A stretch of 64,000 nucleotides of DNA from Larix kaempferi (Eukaryota > Streptophyta > Pinopsida > Pinales > Pinaceae): assembly GCA_027924585.1 (NCBI GenBank), contig BSBM01000252.1, positions 9,052,001 to 9,116,000 on the forward strand, in the 5' to 3' direction. This document shows positions 24,701 to 36,700 of this stretch, piece after piece. How positions within the stretch are numbered: the first letter of the stretch is position 1; every line of letters starts with the position of its first letter. The position numbers and the translations under genes were made by a program. A model generated the notes under the pieces. The model searched no databases. It saw only the letters and a list, made by a program, of their open reading frames with translations, and was not told where the DNA came from.

Positions 24701-27700
24701 AACAGCAGGCTGTAAAAATTATTGCAGACACAGTAGCTCTTGGTCAAAGAACCCATTTCAAGAGAAATTTCAATATTGAGCAGTCAAACTCAGAAATGTA
24801 CAACAGAAGTCATTTCTAGCCATTTTTTCCAGTACATAACAGAGATATTTCATGAAATCCGAAACAAAATTTCACCTCAAAAACAGTGTTGTAGTAGACC
24901 TTGGAAATGGTGCCTTTTAGCCTTCCAAAACTGTCCAAAAACAGCTACAGCAGTTTTGCCTTGGAAATCGTGCCCAGTATTTCAGCAGTATGGCCCTCTC
25001 AAAACAGATAGCAAGCTGCCTAGGAAAACGTGCCACCCAGCTGCCTCGTTTTCTGTACCACAGCCCTCTCTCTCTCTCAGATGTATGGACTGTCCACAAA
25101 TCAGCAGAAACAAATCTTGGGAATTGTGCCCACTTTGGAAGCTGCACCCTCCTAGGGAATCGTGCCTCCACCTAGGGATTCATGCCCCCTTGCTGCGGCA
25201 ACACTCTCTCTCTCTCAGCTGCTCAATCTCTCCCTCTTGAAACTTGTGCCCTACTTCTTCAGCTCTCTTGAAAAGTGTGTGTAACAATGACTTTTCATTT
25301 CCTCATTAAGGTAACTGAAAATGACTTTTCATCTTCAATGGTTGAGATTAAATCCAAGCCACAAGATCTAGGGTGGAGATTAAATCTCAAGATGACTTAA
25401 ACTCCCTAAGTCATACTATATTAAATCTCACTTTTCGAAAAGTCACATTTAACCCTAAATATTTAAAAAGCACACTTTCTAACTTAAAAGTCACTTTTAT
25501 AAGCAAAAAGTATCTCTTTTTTTTCCAGAAAAGAAAAAAAGTAACTTAGTTATTAGAAAATAACGGTTACAACTTGGAAGATAACAGAATCTCCTGATAG
25601 ACATGAAACTAAAAGAGACAGCAGTTCTCCAGTTAGGCAATAATCAGACATCCATGAAACGGAGAGACGAGGGACTGCTAATCATAAAGACATTCTTTAC
25701 AAAAACAACGAGAGTCGTGCAACTGAAAAATAGCCATTAAAAGTATATCTCACTTCTAAATTAAAACATCACATTCATAAAGTACTTTAATAAAGTCACT
25801 TTATGAAATTTATTGAAACTACATTATTTTGGACTTTTACACCTAGGCAGCAGGTGCAAATGTACCACCCGAGCTACAAAAAGCTAACAACATTTATCTC
25901 AAAAAAAAAGGAAAAGGTGCTTTTAAACTGACAGAAAGATGTGATATACATGAAATATAGAAGATATAAACAATTCAAAATAACTCGCAATAATATTTAT
26001 TATATTACAACAATAAAATGTAGCTTAACAGGCATACATATTAATAATTATCAGTGTTGAAGATATCGCTGAAATCATTGCAAAAAGTCGCAGTTTTTAC
26101 CTAAAAATCGGAAATCGCGATGTTTAGAAAAAATTGGGATTTTTCGGCAAAAAAACGCACCATGATTGGAAACATCGCATGCCTTGTGGTAACCTGGTTA
26201 AAGGGTGGTTTTTGGAGTTTTATTTGTAATTTTCAGTGTCACACAGAGACGCACTCCCTAGTAATTACTGGTAATATTCAATCCTTTTACTTAAATTTTT
26301 AACATTACCATTAATTGTTTCAGGATCTTTGAGAGTGGTTCCAAGTTCCAACCTCATCAAACTTCACATGGATAAAATAGAATTTAATATCCAATTCAGA
26401 ATTCAATAGACTTAATAATTTTCAGGATTTCAGGATTGGCCAAAGCGCAGCATTTCCATTGGATTCTAGTATGTATGAGGGTATGGGATTGATGTTTAAT
26501 CAAAAGCACCAAACCCTATATGTACTCAGATAATGATGGTGATAGTCCATTGTAGAAAGATCATTTATGAGTTATTACGTTACATTGTTATCAATGATCA
26601 TGTATGCATTAGTCTATTAGATTGTAATTTATAAAAAAAAAGTTCAATAATTTATGTTTCAATTTGCATAATTCTTATATAAATTTTGTAGGGTCCCCTA
26701 TGTTGAAGACCCAGACATCCCCCTTGATGTTATTAAAATTTGGGGAAAACTTCTACATAGATGATGCAGGAACTCCTATTGGCAAACGAGCCATGACCTT
26801 TTCCCGTAAAAGGGAGAGAGGTCATTGATTCTCCAGGATAGGCTGATAGCTAGCTGCTAGATTTGTCATTATAGATGACTCATGATGATGAGACTTATTT
26901 TTATATTTGATGTCATTTTGTATTGTTTATCCACTTTTGAGTCCTTTATTGGACAACTATCAGGTTTTAGGATTTAGTATTGACTCTGATGTATCATTTT
27001 GATTTGGCATCCACTACATCATATATATTAGTGTTTTCCCTATATTTATATGCCAATGTGTTTATTTGATGTTGTTGTTGGTTTATATGTTTAAAAAAAA
27101 AAAAATTGAATTTATTTTGTATTTTTTAATGCTTGCTGCAGTTTGCCGATTTTTTCCCCAATGTTGCTGAGAAGTTGTATTCCAGACCCTTGCCAATTTT
27201 TTTCTGTTGCCGATGTTTTCAACAATGATAATTATAGATAATCAGAAGGTTATGTAAGTCAGCTAGCAAAGGATTATAGAGTGTGTAAGAGGGTCATAGG
27301 TTATAGCCATATCAAAGCTAATTGTTGCAGAAGAATCCGGGAAACAGTTGCAAATCTGTAGAAGCAATGATGAAAACATATTTGGGGTTCATCTCATGGT
27401 AATCTTATCATCAAAGGTAAATAGAGCAGCAAAATTTATCTCAGCTTAATCTCAGACAACCACTGGATACTTCACAGGAATAAGTATAACATAGAAGATG
27501 GTCTCCATCTAGGCATCAAGTTTCCCTACAGAGTGGGATAAAGATGTGGCTCCATAGGAATTGAATCTGTAATAAGTTAAAACCTGTAGTTATAGCACCA
27601 TTTGACCCAATCCACTTTAGAGATTTTGTTAAAAACAATTGGTCAATGAATGTTGAATTCTTGATAAATTAACTTGAGATAAGATATGTTTATAAATGTC

Positions 27701-30700
27701 CAACAAATGACCAAAAGTAGGTCAATGGGACTGCTCAGTACATAAATGTCGATACATAGTGGGACTGTAAAGGCCACTCCTATAAAAGCAAAAAGCAAAG
27801 ATAATATAAGATCTAAGCTCAGCTAAGTTAGCACCAAGAAGCAATACAATGCTTTGGAATTAAGTACAAGATAAAGAAATATAGCCTCAAGGCTCCAAAT
27901 GCCTGTTGTCAGACGAAGGAGAGGGGGGCCTGTCCACCTCTGAGGTTGAATCATGAATGTGCAACTCTCCTACCATCCAAGGCAGAAGGAAAAGCATTTG
28001 TATAGATGATTGGCTGGAAGAGTTGGATATGGTCCAGGGGATGACTCTCTGTCTAGAAGAGGTGATTCGCTGTCAACAGCTGGTGGAGGAAGGCTGTGTG
28101 CTGGTCTGGCATGAACTGTCCTCAGATCTTAGTCAACAGCTCCGCCTGGGCCTCCCCTATCAGAGCCATAGTGCCTGCCAAGGTCTGACAGATTTGGGGA
28201 CTGAAATGATGTTGCTCTCTGCCTGCCACCTCTTGGTGCCCTCGTCCACTAGGAGAACTGGGAAGAAAGATGCAATCCTCTAAATAGTGTCCGGTCAAGT
28301 GGAAGGGTGCAGGATGTGAGATGTCAGCCTGGGTACCGAAAAAAGGTGGAGAGAGAGTTATGAGACTCTCTGAATAGGCAATGGAACCAACCGCATAACT
28401 CATAGTATGATAGTACTAGGAGCATCTGAATATAAAGTGCTCCTCTATCTATGTATCTTGTAAATGGTAAATCCAACATAATCTATCATCACAGGAGATC
28501 TAGTACATACAACATTGATGCAAGCCCACTCTAAACTGACCTAGGGGGATCCTGAGCCAACATGTAAGGGGGCAGCACCATGAGGCTGTCTCTGAGCTCC
28601 AGGAAATGCTTTGCATAAAAGGCCATCTTGAGTTTCAATCCCTGAAGGAGGCACAATTCAAGTGACTTGGATGTACTGCCTATAAATATCCTCCTTGTTA
28701 AACCCATTCATTTCCTGATTATTAGGCAAGTGGTAGCCAAGAACATCCAAAGAGTACATCAACAGGGGCAGATGGTCTATCGATATTCCAACTAACTTTA
28801 GTAAATAAGAAACCTGTGTACCACCATGCTCCCCTTGAGTAATAATAAGCAAGATATGGGTACTAGTAGTAGTCCCTATCAGTCGCTAAGTTGGCAAGAG
28901 ATGATGCAACAACTCTACCAATCTGAAGACAGTTTGCAAGGGTGTGCCACAAACTCTACTTGAATAATGGCTGGGGTGTTACATGTAAAGCTTTGATTCA
29001 GAGATCACTACTCCCTTTGAATCACCCTAAGACCTCAAGCGGTTTGACTCTCATATGTCAGTACATACTCATAAGAACATAAACTCAACAGCTAGATCTC
29101 ATTACCAAACTGAAACACATGCAATCACACAAAGAACACCAAATATACCCTGGAAACCCCAACCGGGGAAAACCATGAATCTGTGGGGCTATCTTCTCTC
29201 TCGAGCCCAGAGCATATATATAAATCAATGTTACAAATATCGGCGCAGCGCGGAAATCGGCAGGGTCTAGGAAACATCGTTTCAGGATATCTCGGCAGAA
29301 CATCAGCAAAAATCAGCAAAAAATTGGCAAACTTAAAAAACACAAAAATATTCATTTTTTTTCAATTTTTTAAACATCTAAAGCAACAATAACATCAAAT
29401 AAACACATTGCCACATGAATATGGAAAGAAAACCCATATATAAGATATATAAGATGTCTATAGATACATCACACATCAAAATGGATCGTGTGTCCTACTC
29501 CTGAATAAAACCATTGGACAGTGAATTACAATGAATGCAATACATGTGTTCTGACCATTTTCTAAACAACAATCTGCAATACATGTTTTGTGACCATTAT
29601 GAAAATACTCTATCAGACAACTATCAAAAACTAGAATAAGTGGAGTAAATAATAAATATTATTCAACCACTGTCCAAAAACAAAGTTTAAACCCATAATT
29701 TCAATATTATAATATTTAAATTAAACTTATGATAATATTTAAACTTTACAAATTAGGAAATTATAATATTAGTCAGAAAGCAAAGCTTAAAAATTCAGCA
29801 AAGTTCAAAGTTTAAACCCAAAACCCAAATTAGTTGGCAATTTAGTAAGCAACACACATCCGGAATCTTAGTTACGGTCGAGGGCGTCGAGAGAAGATAG
29901 AGCATAGACTCAAACCGGCGGCACGCGACTAGCAAATTCGCGACCCAAATCTCAGTTCCGATCAAGGGCATTGGGTGAAGGCAGCACGGGGGCATCGCGA
30001 CGGAGCACAGACTCAAATCGATGGCACAGGGGCATCGCGACGAGCGAATTTGTGACAGCAGGTGCGGCGACAGGAATTTTCGCATTTCTCAATCGAAGTC
30101 CAAACAGAAAAAGCGGGCTCCATGCGTTAGGGCGCGATTTTTTGGCCGAGCAAATGAGCCGGAAATGATGCTCCGGCTGGCTTTAAAACGCAAAAAACGC
30201 ACCTTTTTTTTACTGTCCCGGAAATCGTGAGTCGACGACGAAAAAGCAGGTAAAAATCGGCAATTTTTCGGGTAAAAATCAGCCCGCGGTGGCTCGAAAA
30301 AATCACGAAAAATCACCATAGCGCGAAAAATCAACCGATTTTTGTAACTATGATATAAATAGACAAGTACAATACAGGATTACCTCAAAGGTAACTCAAT
30401 CCCTGAACCGAACAAACTCTAGATCTGCATGCATCAGCTGATGCATGCACTGAAAGAGTAAGCCCTAACTGGTAAACTGGATCTGAGTGTCTCTGCAGGT
30501 GCCTCTGACTGATCTGCCTCCTCTGTATCACACTGCTATGATCTGCTCTCTCTGAAGACTACCCTCTGAAGAATGCGACCTCCACTGCATGCAGAAGTGT
30601 GCCCTCCCCTCTGGATGTCTGATGCTCGTACCAGACCGGATCTCAGCAGATCTGAGCTCTGATTGTCCCTAACCTTCCTCGACTGCTGAGGCAAGGCTAT

Positions 30701-33700
30701 CCTGGAAGTCCCAGACTATGAATCGGTCGATCTGGCTCCAAATGAGCTTCTCCCTCCTTGGGAAGTGCGCCCTCCTCCAAGTGAACACGTCCATAGACCT
30801 GGGTGCCTAGTGACTCTGGAGCTGAAGGTCACTGATCCAGCTCAGATCTGACCTTCCTAGCTCCTGCAACAGCTCCTCTCTCTCTCAGAAAGTCGCCCTG
30901 CATGCACAACTGCGCCCTCCTCACTCCAGCACTATCACTCTCTAATAATACACTTGAGCAACCTCATTCGGGGGACCCTTGCCTCTATAAATAATCTCAC
31001 CAATGAATTATGTTTACCAAAACCTAATTCTCAGTGCATGCAAAAGTCACTTTTGCATGCATCCAATGATCGCTGACAAGTAATGCAAAACTCATGCATG
31101 CAAAGGTCAAATCACCCCAGAAGGTCCGCATGCAACCACCACTGGACTCATGCCACTGAGTAGAGTGCATCTCACCCTCTACTCCATCCTGATGCCTATG
31201 GTGCTCATGTACCTCCATGCAAGGCATCTGAATCATGGAGGACATCCCGAAGTTACCACAATCTAACATTACACATAATTTTTGTCATCATCGTGATGAT
31301 GGATAATGTGCTTTTTACTTTGCCATAATCCCTAAAGAATATGCAGAAACCGGCTTGGAAGATGAAACTCATGAAGAAATTTCCCTTAAAAACCCTAATT
31401 TGAGAGACTGTCACAGCTTGCTTTCTAACAATCTGCGACAATCCTAGATGTTGCAGGTTGCATCATCACAGCTTGCGACACTGTCTCATGTTGTTTTTAT
31501 ACAGAGTGTGACACTCTCTTTACAAAGGGAAAAAGAGAAGGTTCGAGGAGCTTCTAGAATCAAGATTCAAGCCGTCGTGGAAAGTCATCTCTTCCTATTT
31601 GGGTGGATCTCAGTCAAATTCCTGACCCTTTGGGATCTTTTCCTATCCTTCTCCCCTCATTGTCTCATCTCCCAACTATCCATTTGAGCTTATAAATACA
31701 AGCCCAATCTCATGGAGTAGGGGAGTGGAATCTTTGATTCGATAGCCAAATGCTGGAGAAATTTTGATAGTTCCATAGTGTTGTGGCCATTCCTTAATCA
31801 TTCTTTTGGAGCAAAGCAAGCAAGTTGAGGCAAAAGGCACCTTTGGGAGGAAGCCTACAACGCCAAGGCTATTGGTTGTATCTCTCTCTTTATTATTTAT
31901 TAATACAGTAAATGCATTCCTTTTTCACCATAACTTGTTCATGGTTTTCGTTGCAGTCTTCCTTGGTTGTATGCATAAGTTCTATGTAATTGCACTTGTA
32001 TCTTTTATTCTCTTATCTTGAGCAGGTGTTCTACCAAGATCGCATCAAAGTGGAAGATAGAAGACTAAAGTGAGGACAACCTTCGAATCACAGGTTAGCC
32101 TCTTGTCCAATTACATTAACGTTTTGACAACTTAGGGAAAGAAGTGTTTATGTCTGTTTTGTTCTAGTTTAAAATGTCTAAACGAGGGAGGTCAGTTTGT
32201 GTCCACACTTATAGACTTATTCGTCAACACAATTGGCGACAACACTGGGGAGAGGGCATAGGATTTGTTTGGCTTTGTTTGAATTTTGTTGCTTTTAGAT
32301 CTTGTTTATTTTGCCTTGTTTCTGTGTGAAGTTGACTATTAGAGTCACTGGGTGATCCAGATCGACTCTCAGACCTTAAATCTTCTTAATTGTGTTGAAA
32401 TCCTTGCCTTTTTTGAACTCTGATTTCGCATATCGCAATTTCCTTTTGAGTACAGTGCAGCACTGTCACACCTGGGCTTTGTTATACATGCGACACTGGA
32501 GATTGTGTCTGCTTGCAAACTGCGACACTGTGTGAAATTTGGGATTTTTACTAGGGTTTTACTGCTAAAAGTTTGGGTTAGTTTGTTCCTTGGCTTTATT
32601 GCTACTCTTTACTGCGATTGTTCACTCTGGAACTTGTTTTTGGCTATTGATTCCACTTGTTTTTGTTTTGAATCATTTGGTGATTGGAGTGTTCTTTTTC
32701 ATTAGACATTCCTTTCATTAAATTTGACTTGTTTGGATTGCTTTGGTAGGCATTAAAAGGGTTTGGGTTATCCTCCTCTTTTTGAGTCTCATTTTTTGGG
32801 TGTTTCTTTGTTTCCTTTACCTCTTTTATTTATTGATTGATTGCAGAAGTGGATTTATCTCCTTACTTCCATATTGATTCAAAGGAAATCCTTCTCTTTA
32901 GTGTATTTTGCTTGATTAAAAGGACTTAAAAATAAAAACAAAAATATTCTTCTTTTGCATTAATTTGATCTAAGTCATTTTTGGGTCTTATATTCATATA
33001 AAGAAGAAAGGATTTTTCAAGTTTTGTATGCATTTGAGTCATAAAAGGATCTTTGAGTGCTTTGTCTTCTTTAGTGTCTTTTGCTTGATTAAAAGGACTT
33101 AAAAATAAAAACAAAAATATTCTTCTTTTGCATTAATTTGATCTAAGTCGTTTTTGGGTCTTATATTCATATAAAGAAGAAAGGATTTTTCAAGTTTTGT
33201 ATGCATTTGAGTCATAAAAGGATCTTTGAGTGCTTTGTCTTTGTATTGCATTTGCTTGGAAGCATCATTAGAGTCTTTCTCTTCGAGAGCTTAGAGGTAT
33301 TTTTTTCAAGTTTGAAAAGATAGGAAACAAGTTAGAAGTTTTTGTATCTTGGTGTGAAAATCGAAAGTATATTTTTTGTCAGTTTAAAATTAGCTTGGTG
33401 CATAGTTTGAAAAGTTTGGCTTTTTCATCATTTGTCAAAAGGAAAGTAAAAAGATTGCATTGCATTTGGAAAAGGAAAAGATCTTTCTCTCTCGCATTAT
33501 TAGAGGCTCATTGAAAGAAGAGACTTGCATACTCATTCACTATTGCATGTTTTTGAGTCGAATCTACATTCCATCAGTTTCACTACCATTACCTTGTGAG
33601 TAACAACAAGCCCTAAAATTGACACTTAACTAAACACACATTAACCTCGCTCGAGGAAATTAAAAAAATTGTGTAATGAGGTAGGACATTGGAGATATGC

Positions 33701-36700
33701 ATCCAAATATCTCCCCCTTGTCATTTTACATCTGAAACATAGAAGTTGTCTTCATAGGGAACTAAAATCCTCTAGTACTTTTTGGCACGGTTAAGACCGA
33801 TTTGTTGGGGGGCCTCTCCCTTGGGAGGGCAAGTAGCAAGACTGGTTCTGGAAGTCTGAGTAGAATACCGCCCTCCACTCTGTACTAAAGGACACCTACT
33901 CGTTGTCCTCGTTGTTACTTACTGGCCTCCATATCGGTATTGCAACAGTTAAAGGACAAAAGCTGCGAGACACCTTTCTGAACATGCCATGAATGAGGTA
34001 GCCTAGTTGCCATTCTTCTAGGGCTCTTTTACCCAGTATCCCTTTTGGTAGAGGGATATCCCTTGGCCATTTTGATCTCTCATTTTGTATTGTCGACTGC
34101 GGATTTCATCATCCTGTAGAGGATACGATTTGTTGAGGTTTCCAACTCTTAGTTAGGTGGTTGCATGTTCTTATACCTTGTAGTTTATTGGGTCATTTTT
34201 ATTTTTAGGTAGTGTTGCTTGTTGGCTTTCTGGCCTTTTTGTTATAGCTCGCTTATTGCAGCACGCAGTCGTAGTAGGTTTTAGAGCCTACTTTTGGCTT
34301 GTGTACCTCTTTTTGATAGCTCTCCTTCTGCACACTCAGTTGCATTAGGATTTTCGAGCTCTTTGTGAGAATCATACTTACGTTGTCGACATCCTGGTAG
34401 ACCACGGTTTGAGAAGATCGAGTAGAATGCAAGGGTTGGGACTCAAAGAATTGGGACCCGAAGATAACGAACAACCATGGTTGGGCTCACCTAACCTCTA
34501 CAATGAGGGAAATATACATGAAGAAGTCCTTTCAAGTAAAGAGAGTGTCACTCCTAAACGAAGCTAACCCAAAGGGCTGGTCGAAACTATAGACGAGTCA
34601 GGACTCCTTCCATCCACAAGTATTCACTTCACGAAAGCTTTTTACCAACTGATTGTTCAGTTACCAACTACAACCTTTGTACCTGTTACCCCCTCCTGTC
34701 AACCAGAACCATCTTATAGGAGAACTTTAGGCATGGATTTCCCTGGACCCTCAGATCAATTCCAAGGAGTTTCCTTGCCATCCACTTCTGCCATCGATCA
34801 TGCCATACTTTCAACATTCACTTTTCCTTTAGAAAGCACAATCACGACTCAAACCCTAGTCCTGTCGCGGCCACCTTTGAGTGTTGCTGCCAAAATAGCG
34901 GCCAGATTGCTACCGCATGAAATACTTGATCGTTCATTGACTTTCTCGTCTAGTCAAGAAGAGAACAATCCATTTATGTCTAGCGGTTTTGTCAACCTTA
35001 ATCCCACTCAAATGGGTGGTATGGGTGCAACCATGATGCCGAATCTTTCTTTACCCTTTGGTGGAGGCCAAGTTTCGATTGGGGCGCAACCCTCAACTTT
35101 TGGGCAAGTATCCAATTGGACAATTTATTCGTCTTGGGGACCGTCTGGTTACCAACCCATCCCTTCAGCGGCTAGACCCACACCTCTCCATACCAGATTT
35201 CCTAACCCGAGGGCTGCAAATACTCCTTGGGGTCAATCTAATTCGATGGGTCCACCTACACAAGGGTTCCCATTTAATCAACAAATTAACACCATGACAT
35301 CCCAACCCCCTCAACATCAATACATGGGTGTGACATCCCAACCCCCCAACCCTAGTTAATGGGAGGACCAACTTACAGTCCTACTGGAGTGTCAATGCTT
35401 CATCAGTATTACCAATACCCACAGCCAAACCGACAGCTAGTGTTTTTGGCCACATTGGATCTACCAGATCTATTACGATTGACTAACGATCTCATTCAAC
35501 ATAATCCGCTTTGGCCCTCTATATTTTCCAATTTTCCATTAGACATCCCCAAGTTTGACGGCAAACCCGATGAGGATCCGAACAACCACGTGATGACTTA
35601 TCATTTGTGGTGTTCCTTGAACTCTCTTATGGATGATTCCATTCGTTTGAGGTTATTTCAAAGGACCCTTACTGGCACTGCCTCAAAGTGGTATATTGTA
35701 CTACCATGTTATTCTTTTAGTGACTTCAACTCCCTTGCGATGGATTTCCTAACTCATTTCCAATTTACCGATTCGATATGAGACCATGACAGAACTTTTA
35801 ACTTTGCTAAGACAATCCACCTCTACTCACATTTTCGATCACATCCATGAGTGGAGGAGGAGGCGTAGATTAATAAAAAGTACTATCCCAAATCAGTTAT
35901 TGGTTGATTGGTTCACACAGTCCTTATTGCCGCCCATCGCTAGAGATGTGCCATGGGAGAAGTTGTTACTGAGGAACAAGCCATTAGTCGTGCCTAATAC
36001 TTATATTTGGTTTATTCCCAATCAGGCACCCTATATGATTTGATTCCCAACGCTCCTCATCCTACGAATGATCGTTCTAGACCTTCCACCTGAAAATTTT
36101 GGAACCCCAAAACGATTTCAAGTTTTATTTTTCACATAGAGTTTAATGCCCAAACCCCATGACTGCATGTTAGCTTCAATGCATAAAAAATTAACTTTTC
36201 TAGACACACATGGAATATCTTCACTTTTTCACACTCAGAAAATTTATAACAACCAAACACATAAAAGATCAAACTCAGAATTTTAGCCAAATAGGCTCAG
36301 GAAAAACCTCGAAGGGAAAACCTGACGGGAGAGAAAAAATTTATTATTTCAGAGAAATTACAAAAATTATAGCAGTACTTATCTCCTTATTTCATCTCGA
36401 AATTCATGTCAGAATCACATTAATTGCCTATTGTAGGGACTGCACCCAAAACAGAGTTGTATTCTACTGTAGGGACTGCACCAAAAACAAAGTTGTACGA
36501 TCTCACACGTGTGACTGTACGACCTCATTAAATGTTGTACGGCCCTCGAAATTCGTGTTAGCTACTACAGGAATTTTCTTCCTTGAAAATCGTGCCTGTC
36601 AGAGCAGACTTTATTGTTGTACAGTCTCATTAATGGTTGTATAGACCTGTCAAAAATTTACCTCTAAATTTACCTACAAATTGATTTGATGGCTATACTG

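Larger units (their letters stand above)
21562..25889 (-). mobile_element. Internally deleted Ty1-copia element (family C), TSD ACATT
   Basis: ACATT at 21557-21561 and 25890-25894. The 5' LTR is 25889-24521, the primer-binding site TGGTTTCAGAGC 24520-24509, and the 3' LTR 22785-21562 follows a polypurine-like GAGGGAG tract. Only 1.7 kb of internal sequence remains: gag, a damaged protease and part of the region before integrase. Integrase, RT and RNase H are gone. The nearest CSK exon ends 305 bp to the left. Confidence 0.9.
28977..36090 (+). mobile_element. Ty3-gypsy element, 5' LTR to gag, 3' part missing
   Basis: The 5' LTR is 28977-28983 plus 31274-32229 (963 bp, TGTTACA...GTCAACA), split by a solo LTR. 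A primer-binding site TGGCGACAACACTGGGGA (32234-32251), of the type common in plant gypsy elements, follows, then a 2.5-kb leader and gag at 34733. The copia A copy III LTR at 36091 ends the element inside gag. The LTR start was deduced from the TTACA duplication of the solo LTR. Confidence 0.7.
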
